From Cupriavidus pampae (GTDB lineage Bacteria; Pseudomonadota; Gammaproteobacteria; Burkholderiales; Burkholderiaceae), in the NCBI RefSeq assembly GCF_914271485.1, contig NZ_CAJZAG010000001.1:310001-374000 (forward strand): a stretch of 64,000 nt of DNA, read 5' to 3'. Both the position numbers and the translations under genes were made by a program. This document shows positions 9,570-17,541 of this stretch, piece after piece (positions within the stretch are counted from its first letter, which is position 1; every line of letters starts with the position of its first letter). Below the pieces are notes generated by a model, which made no database searches, had not been told where the DNA came from, and saw only the letters and a program-made list of their open reading frames with translations.

Positions 9570-10358
9570 ATGACCTCTACTGTCATCGATATTCCCGATA
9601 CCGTCCGCAGCAAGATCGACGTCCGCGACCTGAACTTCTACTACGGTCAGTTCCACGCGCTCAAGCACGTCAACATGTCGATTCCGGACCGCAAGGTCAC
9701 GGCGTTCATCGGACCCTCGGGCTGCGGCAAGTCCACGCTGCTGCGTACGTTCAACAAGATGTTCGCGCTGTACCCGGAGCAACGCGCCGAGGGCGAGATC
9801 AACATGGACGGCGAGAACCTGCTGACCAGCAAGCAGGACATCTCGCTGCTGCGCGCGAAGGTCGGCATGGTGTTCCAGAAGCCGACGCCGTTCCCGATGT
9901 CGATCTACGACAACATCGCGTTCGGTGTGCGCCTGTTCGAGAAGCTGTCGCGCTCGGAGATGGACGATCGCGTGGAATGGGCACTCTCGAAGGCCGCGCT
10001 GTGGAACGAGGCCAAGGACAAGCTGCACCAGTCTGGCTACGGCCTGTCCGGCGGTCAGCAGCAGCGTCTGTGCATCGCGCGCGGTATTGCGATCCGCCCC
10101 GAAGTGCTGCTGCTGGACGAGCCGTGCTCGGCGCTGGACCCGATCTCGACGGGCCGCATCGAGGAACTGATCGCCGAGCTCAAGGATGAGTACACGGTGG
10201 TGATCGTGACCCACAACATGCAGCAGGCCGCGCGTTGCTCGGACTACACCGCATACATGTACCTGGGCGAGCTGATCGAGTTCGGCGAGACCGAGAAGAT
10301 CTTCATCAAGCCGCACCGCAAGGAAACCGAAGACTACATTACCGGCCGCTTCGGCTGA
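9570..10358 (+). CDS. pstB: Phosphate ABC transporter ATP-binding protein PstB
   Basis: Cytoplasmic ATPase that powers PstCA and takes part in phosphate signalling with PhoU and PhoR. The 262-residue protein shows Walker A GPSGCGKS at residues 48-55, the ABC signature LSGGQQQR, Walker B VLLLDEP and the switch histidine in [12 protein letters not shown]. The open frame extends to 9249 inside pstA; the ATG at 9570 ([10 protein letters not shown]) is the sensible start. Confidence 0.97.
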   Translation: MTSTVIDIPDTVRSKIDVRDLNFYYGQFHALKHVNMSIPDRKVTAFIGPSGCGKSTLLRTFNKMFALYPEQRAEGEINMDGENLLTSKQDISLLRAKVGMVFQKPTPFPMSIYDNIAFGVRLFEKLSRSEMDDRVEWALSKAALWNEAKDKLHQSGYGLSGGQQQRLCIARGIAIRPEVLLLDEPCSALDPISTGRIEELIAELKDEYTVVIVTHNMQQAARCSDYTAYMYLGELIEFGETEKIFIKPHRKETEDYITGRFG

Positions 10359-10426
10359 GCCCCCGGTCGTCCGGGATTCGTTGCGAGGCAACGCGTAACA
10401 TACGCATTAGCGGCCAGGAGAACACC

Positions 10427-11131
10427 ATGACTGACAAGCACCTGTCGACCCAGTTCGACGCCGACCTCAACGCCATCAACACCAAGCTGCTGCAGATGGG
10501 CGGGCTGGTGGAGTCGCAGATCGAATCGGCCATGCGCGCGCTGGCGGACTTCGACGGCGAAATGGCGGATCGCGTGATCACGCGTGAACAGCAGCTCAAC
10601 GCGCTCGAAGTCGAGATCGACGCGGACTGCGGCAACATCATCGCGCGCCGCCAGCCGACCGCACGCGATTTGCGTCTGGTGATGGCGATCTCCAAGACCA
10701 TCACGAATCTCGAACGTGCGGGCGACGAGGCGGAGAAGATTGCCAAGCGCACCAAGCACATCATGGAAGACGCTGCCGCGCACATCATCAACTATTCCGA
10801 AGTGAAGCTGTCGGGAGAGATGGCGATCACGCTGCTGCGCCAGGCACTGGACGCGTTCGCGCGCCTGGACACCGTGGCGGCGGCTCGTATCGTCAAGGAT
10901 GACAAGGCGATCGACGACGAATTCCGTGCATTCGTGCGCAAGCTCATTACGTACATGATGGAGGATCCGCGTACGATCTCGGTGGCGCTCGATTTCCTGT
11001 TCATCGCCAAGGCGGTGGAGCGGATCGGCGACCATGCCAAGAATATCGCGGAGTTCATCATCTACATCGTGAAGGGTACCGACGTTCGCCACGCATCCCG
11101 CGAAGACATGGAGCGGGAAGCGTTGAGCTGA
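10427..11131 (+). CDS. phoU: Phosphate signalling regulator PhoU
   Basis: PhoU links the Pst transporter to the PhoR kinase and keeps the Pho regulon off when phosphate is plentiful. The 234-residue protein is made of two three-helix repeats with the PhoU metal motif visible in repeats (EIDADCGNIIARRQPTARDLR and the C-terminal ERIGDHAKNIAEF). The ribosome site CCAGGAG at 10414-10420 sets the ATG at 10427; the open frame continues upstream into pstB. Confidence 0.96.
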   Translation: MTDKHLSTQFDADLNAINTKLLQMGGLVESQIESAMRALADFDGEMADRVITREQQLNALEVEIDADCGNIIARRQPTARDLRLVMAISKTITNLERAGDEAEKIAKRTKHIMEDAAAHIINYSEVKLSGEMAITLLRQALDAFARLDTVAAARIVKDDKAIDDEFRAFVRKLITYMMEDPRTISVALDFLFIAKAVERIGDHAKNIAEFIIYIVKGTDVRHASREDMEREALS

Positions 11132-11166
11132 CGCGGTACGAGACTGACGAAGCGGAGAAAAATTAC

Positions 11167-11874
11167 ATGCCAAGCAGTATTCTCGTTGTCGAGGACGAAC
11201 CGGCGATCGCGGAACTGATCGCCGTCAACCTGCAGCACGCGGGACATTATCCAATCCGGGCCTACAACGCCGAGCAAGCGCTGTCGCTGATGAGCGACGT
11301 GCTGCCCGACCTCGTGCTCCTGGACTGGATGCTTCCGGGCAAGTCGGGTGCGACCTTCGCCAAGGAGTTGCGGTCCAACGATCGCACCAAACAGATTCCG
11401 ATCATCATGCTCACCGCGCGCAGCGAGGAGCAGGACAAGGTCATGGGGCTCGAAGCGGGCGCCGACGACTATGTGACCAAGCCGTTCTCGCCGAAGGAAC
11501 TGCTGGCGCGCATCAAGGCGGTGCTGCGCCGCCGCGCGCCGCAGCTGACCGACGACGTGGTGGCCATCAATGGCCTGCGACTGGATCCGGCCACGCATCG
11601 CGTGACGGGTTCGGACAACGAAGGCCCGCTCAAGCTCGACCTCGGTCCCACCGAGTTTCGGCTGCTGCACTTCCTGATGACGCATCCGGAGCGCGTGCAT
11701 AGCCGTTCGCAGTTGCTGGATCAGGTGTGGGGCGACCATGTATTCGTGGAAGAGCGGACCGTCGATGTCCATATCAAGCGCCTGCGCGCCGCGCTCACGC
11801 CCGGTGGCTACAGCAACATGATCGAAACGGTACGGGGCAGCGGTTATCGCCTGGCCCGCTCGCCGAGTCATTGA
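11167..11874 (+). CDS. phoB: Phosphate regulon response regulator PhoB
   Basis: OmpR-family response regulator that binds Pho boxes and recruits sigma70 RNA polymerase. The 235-residue protein has a receiver domain with the acidic pocket VEDEP (residues 8-12), phospho-acceptor Asp53 in LLDWMLPG, Thr in LTAR and Lys in DYVTKPF. It is followed by a winged-helix domain with the LDLGPTEFRLLHFLMTHP start and the recognition helix ERTVDVHIKRLR. It lies 35 bp after phoU, and phoR follows after a 171-bp gap. Confidence 0.97.
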   Translation: MPSSILVVEDEPAIAELIAVNLQHAGHYPIRAYNAEQALSLMSDVLPDLVLLDWMLPGKSGATFAKELRSNDRTKQIPIIMLTARSEEQDKVMGLEAGADDYVTKPFSPKELLARIKAVLRRRAPQLTDDVVAINGLRLDPATHRVTGSDNEGPLKLDLGPTEFRLLHFLMTHPERVHSRSQLLDQVWGDHVFVEERTVDVHIKRLRAALTPGGYSNMIETVRGSGYRLARSPSH

Positions 11875-12045
11875 GTTGCATCAATGAGAAGTACCTGGCG
11901 CCATCGCATCATGCATCGAGCGGGCGGCGATGGCGCCTTGGGAATCCGCCTTATGTCGCCGGGTTTCAATCCATGGCACACTCCGTCGCAAACGCGGCGC
12001 GAATGTTGAACGCCGCCTGAAGCCGTCCGATTCCCTCATCTCCGC
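11875..12045 (+). other. phoB-phoR spacer with an 11-bp stem-loop
   Basis: This 171-bp gap holds a perfect 11-bp inverted repeat, GGCGCCATCGC at 11897-11907 and GCGATGGCGCC at 11927-11937, with a 19-base loop and no U-tract. No Pho box, promoter or ORF with a plausible start was seen in the rest of the gap. Confidence 0.6.
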
Positions 12046-13371
12046 ATGAATATCATCTGGGCCCGATCCGCGGCCGCCCTGATCAGCCTTGCCGTCATCG
12101 CGGTGGGGATCTATCTCTTCGCTGGTGCCTTGCCGGCGTTGCTTGGCCTGTGCGCGATGCTGTTCGCGCTGCTGGGCTACTACCTGTTCCAGATCAACCG
12201 GCTGTGGAAGGTGCTCGACGCGCCGGCCTATGGCGAGATTCCGAGCGCGCTGGGCATCTGGGGTGAGGTGTATTACCGCCTGCACCGGCTGGTCAAGCGC
12301 TGGCGCACGCAGGTGCTGCAGGTGGAACAGCAGCATACGCGCTTCATCCAGGCGATTCAGGCGTCGCCGTATGGCGTGCTGATGCTCGACGACGCGGATC
12401 AGATCGAATGGTGCAACGGTGTGGCCGAGCAGCATTTCGGGCTCAATGCGCGGCGCGACGTACGCCAGCGCATCACGCACCTGATCCGCCGGCCCGAGTT
12501 CGTGCATTACCTCACGCGCGAACGTTATGACGAGCCGCTGGTCATGCGCGACATGGGCGAACACAAGCGCAACGTGACGGCGGTGCAGATCCTTCCTTAT
12601 GGCGAAAGCCGCAAGCTCGTGCTGACCCAGGACATCACCAAGGTGGAAAACACCGAAGCCATGCGGCGCGATTTCGTCGCTAACGTCTCGCACGAGCTGA
12701 AGACGCCGCTGACCGTGCTGACCGGTTTTCTGGAGACGGTGCGCGATCTGCCGGTGTCCGAGGAGGATCGGCAGCGCTATATCGACATGATGCTGGTGCA
12801 GTCGATGCGCATGCAGCGCATCGTCGAGGATCTGCTGGCGCTGGCCAAGCTCGAGAGCGATGCGCAGGCGCCGACGTTCGACCACATCAACGTGCCAGCC
12901 CTGGCCGCGCATCTGGTGCATGACGCCGAAGCCCTGTCGCAGCAGCGTCATCGCGTCGAGGTGGATATCGACAATGGGGTGGTGCTGCGCGGCGCCGAGC
13001 TCGAGCTGCTGTCGGCGCTCGGCAACCTGGTGTCGAACGCGGTGCGCTACACGCCCGACGGTGGCCGCATTGCCATTCGCCTGAAGTTCACCGATGGCCA
13101 TTCGGTATTCTCGGTCAGCGATACCGGCCTCGGCATCGCGCCCGAACATATTCCGCGGTTGACCGAGCGCTTCTATCGCGTCGATCGCAGCCGTTCCCGC
13201 GATACCGGCGGCACGGGCCTTGGGCTCGCCATCGTCAAGCACGTGCTATCGCGCCATCACGCGGACCTGCGCGTGACCAGCGAGCTTGGCCGAGGCAGCA
13301 CGTTCCGCATCATCTTTCCGGCGGACCGCAGTGGGTACGAGCCTGCGGACGCGACGCGGCAGGTGGCCTGA
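12046..13371 (+). CDS. phoR: Phosphate regulon sensor histidine kinase PhoR
   Basis: Membrane sensor kinase that phosphorylates PhoB when phosphate is low. The 441-residue protein has two N-terminal TM segments (about residues 7-27 and 29-49), a charged linker, a PAS-like domain (about 97-200), the HisKA box with His216 in VSHELKTPL, and a HATPase domain with N box LGNLVSNAVRYTP, G1 DTGLGI and G2 GTGLGLAIV. As in E. coli PhoR there is almost no periplasmic loop, consistent with sensing through PstB and PhoU. It converges on the usher gene after 37 bp. Confidence 0.96.
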   Translation: MNIIWARSAAALISLAVIAVGIYLFAGALPALLGLCAMLFALLGYYLFQINRLWKVLDAPAYGEIPSALGIWGEVYYRLHRLVKRWRTQVLQVEQQHTRFIQAIQASPYGVLMLDDADQIEWCNGVAEQHFGLNARRDVRQRITHLIRRPEFVHYLTRERYDEPLVMRDMGEHKRNVTAVQILPYGESRKLVLTQDITKVENTEAMRRDFVANVSHELKTPLTVLTGFLETVRDLPVSEEDRQRYIDMMLVQSMRMQRIVEDLLALAKLESDAQAPTFDHINVPALAAHLVHDAEALSQQRHRVEVDIDNGVVLRGAELELLSALGNLVSNAVRYTPDGGRIAIRLKFTDGHSVFSVSDTGLGIAPEHIPRLTERFYRVDRSRSRDTGGTGLGLAIVKHVLSRHHADLRVTSELGRGSTFRIIFPADRSGYEPADATRQVA

Positions 13372-13408
13372 CCGGAGCACAGGCCGCGCATAACGAGGCC
13401 GCGCCGCG

Positions 13409-16012
13409 CTAGGTACAGCGGCCTTCCCCCGTCGGCAGCGAGGATGTGGGCGGCTCCGCCGACGGGTCGTTCGCCGGACGGCCGTGCGCAGCCTGACTCT
13501 GGGCGGGATCCGTTACCACGTAGTCGAGCCGGCATTGCTCGCGCGCGCCGGGACCCCATGCCACCGTCAACGTGCCGGTATCGGCCGTGAGGCCGCGCAC
13601 CAGCGCGCGCCCGCCTTGCGCCACCACGCCGAGTTTTCGGCCTGCCGCATCGATGACGTCGGCACCAAACGGCAGTGGCCGATCCTCGGCGGTACGGCCG
13701 CGGATCAGCACCGGTGGTCCCGTTCGTTCCATGTCGAAACGTACGGGGATCACCGCCCCCGCGGTTGGCGCGATGTGGTGCAGTGCTTCCTTGAGTTCCA
13801 CGCTCAACGGCAATCCGTACGGATCGAGCTCGATCGCATTGCTGGCGAACGGCTGCAGGTTGGAGATCACCGCGCGGCCCCATAGTCCGACCCGCGCGCC
13901 GCTTGCATTGGCAAGCCGCGCACCGGCCGCGTCGTCGGCTTCCACGACCGCCAGTGTGTCTCCGTGCACCGGCGATGCCGCCAGCCCGCCGCCATAGCCG
14001 ACGATCACGCCGGTGATACCGCCCCCCACCTGACGATACGAGGCAGACGCGCTGGCGTTGCCGTTGATTGTCGCCATGGACGAGACGTAGGTGACGTTGC
14101 CACTGGCACCGAGCGCCTCGCGCATGCCTTGATCGCCAGCGGCAGCTTGATAGCTCGCGGTGATGCCGTACCCCAGCGCATCGTCGCGGCCGGCGGCGCC
14201 ACTCAGGCTCTGCTGTGCCAGCATGGCGCCGTGCGGCTGGTAAGTCAGCGAGGTGCTGGAGTAGGGGGCGTGGCCGCCGAGCCCCAGCGGAATGCCGAGC
14301 GTGAGCATCAGGCGGCTGTCCCATCTGCGCAGGGTCACGTCGAACTGCCGCGAGGCCGACAAGCTGTAGCTCAGACGCCCAAAGCTGTTGGTGTAGCCGA
14401 TCTGGAACTGGGCATCGGTGCCACTTCGGTACCGGTACCTTTGCACCGAACCCGACAGATAGAAGGTGCCGAAACCGCGTGACAACGGTTGGTGGACGGT
14501 GGCTTGCACGCGGCTGTGCGGCAACGCGGCGGCCGCGATGCCGTGCGGCGAGGCATCGCGGCGTGCCACGGCCTCCGCAAGCGTGAGGTAGCCGCTGCCA
14601 GTCTGGTGATAGGCCGTCAGTGACAAATTCGTGCCGGGCTGCGTCAGTCGCTGGTTGTACGTGGCACGCCAGCGCTGTCCGTTGAGCGCCTGCCCGCGCG
14701 CAATACTGGCAAACGATTGCGCGAGATCGAACGAGAGCGCGCCGTACTCGCTATTGAGCGCCAGGCCACCCGCCAGCGCCGCATAGTCTCGCGCGGCGCT
14801 CACGCCGCCATAAACGGTGGCGAAGTTGCTCAGGCCATGCTGCACTATCGCCTGCACGACCCACGGCGTGCTGTCGAGCGAAGGATTCCGATATTGGCCC
14901 GCACTCAGGGAGAAGCGAGTTACCCCGGGGCGCAGCGCACGGATCGTCGATGCAAACGGGACGCGCCACGAGCGGATGCTGCCATCGGCCTCGGTCACGA
15001 CGATGTCGAGGTCGCCGCCGTAGCCCGTGGCATAGAGGTCGTCGACCTCGAACGCGCCGGGCGCCACCGTGGTCTCGTAGAGGATATTGCCGCCCTGGCG
15101 GATTTGTACGCGCGCATTGGTGTTGGCGATGCCGCGTACGGTCGGCGCAAAGCCGCGCTGCGATTCCGGGACCATGCGATCGTCGCTCGCGATCTGCACG
15201 CCGCGATAGCCGACACTGTCGAACAACGTACCGTCGGTAAAGCCGTCGCCGATGGTCAGGCGCGCGCGCAACGGCACGATGGCGCGTTGCGCGTAGGTCT
15301 GCATGGTCGTGTATGGCAAGCTGCTGGCGAGGCTGCCGCCCAGGTTGCCACTCAGGTTGCCGACATGTCGCAGGCGCCAGGGGCCCGCGTTGAGCCCCAT
15401 ATCGAGGCCGACATAGGCCTGCACGGACGAAGAGGGACTCGACGCCGCATCGGCAATGCGCGCGCGATAGACGCTGGCGTCGTAGCGGAGGATCGCGGCG
15501 GGAACGCCATCGTCCCAATATGACGGGTCGAGGTGGCCCCGCGCCTGTCTGGCGAGCGCGACCTGCGGCACGGTGACGTCCAGGCGCAGGTCGCTCATGT
15601 CGTAGTAGGCCGTGCCGCCTTCGACCAGCGCCGGCAGCGGATGGCAGGTCTCGTCGGCGTGTGCGAGCGTGGCGGCCGCGGTGGACGACAGGCGCGACAG
15701 ATCGACGCCCAGTCGCTGCAACAACGCCCGGTCGAAGCAGGCCTGTATCGTGGGCCCATGCGCATCGGCAACCGCCAGGCGTACGGACACGCGCCCGAGC
15801 CGCTGTTGATTGACGTAAAGCGTGAGGTGATGGATGCCGGCCTGCACGGGATTGCCGTAGGCAAAGCGCGTGGTGTCGATGCGCGGGCCATCCCCGTACA
15901 GAAAGCCGCTGTGAAAGTCGATGGCGGCGAGAGCGGTGTCGGCGCGCGCGGACGTCAGCGCGGTGAGAACCACGATGGCCGTCGCGGCCAGCGTGACTCC
16001 CATGACGCGCAT
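13409..16012 (-). CDS. Fimbrial outer-membrane usher protein
   Basis: Chaperone-usher secretion pore of the FimD/PapC family that receives chaperone-subunit complexes and extrudes the pilus. The 867-residue protein starts MRVMGVTLAATAIVVLTALTSARA (signal peptide), followed by an N-terminal domain, a 24-strand barrel with plug (segments RGIANTNARVQIRQGGNILYE and VAPGAFEVDDLYATGYGGDL are typical) and C-terminal domains. The frame is open to 16237 inside the chaperone gene, but the ATG at 16012 follows GGAG at 16027-16030 and gives the signal peptide. It is the last gene of the operon. It belongs to the short-usher type found with spore-coat-U or archaic-like subunits, or to the classical type; I cannot decide. 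Confidence 0.92.
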   Translation of the reverse strand: MRVMGVTLAATAIVVLTALTSARADTALAAIDFHSGFLYGDGPRIDTTRFAYGNPVQAGIHHLTLYVNQQRLGRVSVRLAVADAHGPTIQACFDRALLQRLGVDLSRLSSTAAATLAHADETCHPLPALVEGGTAYYDMSDLRLDVTVPQVALARQARGHLDPSYWDDGVPAAILRYDASVYRARIADAASSPSSSVQAYVGLDMGLNAGPWRLRHVGNLSGNLGGSLASSLPYTTMQTYAQRAIVPLRARLTIGDGFTDGTLFDSVGYRGVQIASDDRMVPESQRGFAPTVRGIANTNARVQIRQGGNILYETTVAPGAFEVDDLYATGYGGDLDIVVTEADGSIRSWRVPFASTIRALRPGVTRFSLSAGQYRNPSLDSTPWVVQAIVQHGLSNFATVYGGVSAARDYAALAGGLALNSEYGALSFDLAQSFASIARGQALNGQRWRATYNQRLTQPGTNLSLTAYHQTGSGYLTLAEAVARRDASPHGIAAAALPHSRVQATVHQPLSRGFGTFYLSGSVQRYRYRSGTDAQFQIGYTNSFGRLSYSLSASRQFDVTLRRWDSRLMLTLGIPLGLGGHAPYSSTSLTYQPHGAMLAQQSLSGAAGRDDALGYGITASYQAAAGDQGMREALGASGNVTYVSSMATINGNASASASYRQVGGGITGVIVGYGGGLAASPVHGDTLAVVEADDAAGARLANASGARVGLWGRAVISNLQPFASNAIELDPYGLPLSVELKEALHHIAPTAGAVIPVRFDMERTGPPVLIRGRTAEDRPLPFGADVIDAAGRKLGVVAQGGRALVRGLTADTGTLTVAWGPGAREQCRLDYVVTDPAQSQAAHGRPANDPSAEPPTSSLPTGEGRCT

Positions 16013-16022
16013 CGGGCCACCG

Positions 16023-16811
16023 TTACTCCGCCGCAGCTTGCGACAGTGTCGCTTCGATGTAAGAGGTGCCACCGTAGTCGTTGATGACGCCGAAGCGTAC
16101 ACGCGTGCCAGCACCGATGCGCGCATGGCCGTGCGATCCGTGCGATCCGTGCAATCCGTGCAATGGAAACCGCAGCGTCCCGCCGGGCGCGAGCATGCCG
16201 CCTTTCTCGTTGGTCGCGGACTCGTTATCCGCGGCAACGGAAATCTCGGAAATCGTTACGTGATAGGGCGTGGGATTGATCGCCTCGACCGCCAGCGCGC
16301 CGTTCACGCGGGCCGCATGCCAGGTCAGCCGCGCGGGGGCGTCCCGCACGTCCCCTTTGAGATCGGTGGGACGGAAGAACAGCTTGATGCGGGAGCGAAA
16401 TGCCATCTGCAGCAGGTTGGCATCGGCCGTGCCGGGCGTCGGTTTTGGCGGTACCTCCAGCACGTTGAGATAGAAGACCGACTCACGCTCGCGCGGCAGC
16501 GGCTCGCCGGCATGAACGATGCGCAGGGTCTGGCCCTTGCCCGGATCGATCCGGGCGATGGGCGGCGTCACCACGAACGGTACGTCGATCGACGCGGGTG
16601 ATGCCGCCGGATCGCCGTGATCGATCCATATCTGAGTCAGCGCCGGCAGGTTGCCGTCATTGGCGAGCCGGACCGTGGTCTCGGCGTCCGCGGCGTGATA
16701 GATCACGCGCGTGCTGCCGATGACCACGGAGGCCTGCGCGGTCTGATGGCCAGCGACCAGGGCGAGGGCGAGGGTGGCTCGCCGCAGGGCGAATGCGAAT
16801 CGGTGCGGCAT
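16023..16811 (-). CDS. Periplasmic fimbrial chaperone
   Basis: PapD-type chaperone of 262 residues that folds pilus subunits by donor-strand complementation. Residues 1-27 form a signal peptide (ending HQTAQA). The first Ig-like domain carries the VIYHAADAETTVRLAND strand and the G1-like RESVFYLNVLEVPPKP segment with alternating hydrophobics; the second domain includes LTWHAARVNGALAVEAINPTPYHV. An unusual insert of four near-identical three-residue units (HGL/HGS) lies near residues 215-226. The gene sits 43 bp after the subunit gene and 10 bp before the usher start. Confidence 0.9.
   Translation of the reverse strand: MPHRFAFALRRATLALALVAGHQTAQASVVIGSTRVIYHAADAETTVRLANDGNLPALTQIWIDHGDPAASPASIDVPFVVTPPIARIDPGKGQTLRIVHAGEPLPRERESVFYLNVLEVPPKPTPGTADANLLQMAFRSRIKLFFRPTDLKGDVRDAPARLTWHAARVNGALAVEAINPTPYHVTISEISVAADNESATNEKGGMLAPGGTLRFPLHGLHGSHGSHGHARIGAGTRVRFGVINDYGGTSYIEATLSQAAAE
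16131..16166. repeat. Four-copy 9-bp in-frame tandem repeat in the chaperone gene
   Basis: GTGCGATCC at 16131-16139 and 16140-16148, GTGCAATCC at 16149-16157 and GTGCAATGG at 16158-16166 are consecutive 9-bp units, each adding three residues (HG plus S, L or P-like variants) to the chaperone. Such repeats can expand or contract without breaking frame. Confidence 0.85.
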
Positions 16812-16854
16812 AGGGTCGCCGAGGGCAGGGCGCGATGGCGAGTGGCCAGCGGCT

Positions 16855-17436
16855 TCAGGGGTACACGAGCGTGTAGACCACGCGCGTGGTGGCGGTGCCG
16901 CCCTGAGCGGCCCCCTTCACGGCGACATATTGCGCGCCGTACGTCAGCGTAGCATTGCCCGTGGCATCGATGGAAACCGGATTGGTGCCCTGGCTACCCG
17001 GGGCGAATCCGGCCTTGATCGGCGTGCCGTCGGCGTTGAGGAGCGCGATCTGCACATTGTCGGCTGAGCCGCTGATGTTGTCCAGAATCAGATTGCCGGT
17101 CGTCGTGTCGGTCGTGGGACCGCTTTCGAAGTAGGCCTGGACGTTGCCGGACGTCGGGGTGCATGCGCTCAGCTGAAGCGTGAACATCGTGCGGCCCGCG
17201 GTGCTGCCGGGCGTCTTCAGGGTGCTGGCGGAGACGGTCGGCAACGCGACGGTGAAGTCCACTGGCACGGCACTGTTGCCGTTGATGCTGCAGGTCTGCG
17301 CAGTGACCTTTCCATTGAAGGTGATGGTGCCGCTATAGGCGTGCGCGGGCGATGTCAGCAGGGCGCCTGCACCAGCCAGCAGCGCCGCGGCGCGCAGCAG
17401 AGAAATACACAGCGAAGAAATGACCCTTGCGTTCAT
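16855..17436 (-). CDS. Fimbrial subunit (type 1 pilin-like)
   Basis: Structural pilus subunit of 193 residues. It has a signal peptide (about 1-33, ending TSPAHA), then YSGTITFNGKVTAQTCSIN, the usual N-terminal strand of type 1 pilins with the first disulfide cysteine; the second cysteine is in LQLSACTPTSG. The C-terminal strand ATTRVVYTLVYP matches the chaperone-binding end of the fold with the penultimate tyrosine pattern. It is first in a subunit-chaperone-usher operon on the minus strand. No other pilin or tip adhesin is in the window. Confidence 0.9.
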   Translation of the reverse strand: MNARVISSLCISLLRAAALLAGAGALLTSPAHAYSGTITFNGKVTAQTCSINGNSAVPVDFTVALPTVSASTLKTPGSTAGRTMFTLQLSACTPTSGNVQAYFESGPTTDTTTGNLILDNISGSADNVQIALLNADGTPIKAGFAPGSQGTNPVSIDATGNATLTYGAQYVAVKGAAQGGTATTRVVYTLVYP

Positions 17437-17521
17437 GAGATGGCGATCCGTGAGAGAGACATCGGCAGTCTATGAACATCGATGCCGGCGCCGGATGATC
17501 TCAACAGATCTTTGCCATCTC
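17437..17521. repeat. Inverted 8-bp repeat flanking the fimbrial leader
   Basis: GAGATGGC at 17437-17444, directly in front of the pilin start codon, is matched by GCCATCTC at 17514-17521, near the ppk stop. The 69 bp between them would be the pilin promoter/leader. It could be chance; no recombinase gene is nearby. Confidence 0.35.
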
Positions 17522-17541
17522 CCGTTACGAGGGGTGCGCCG

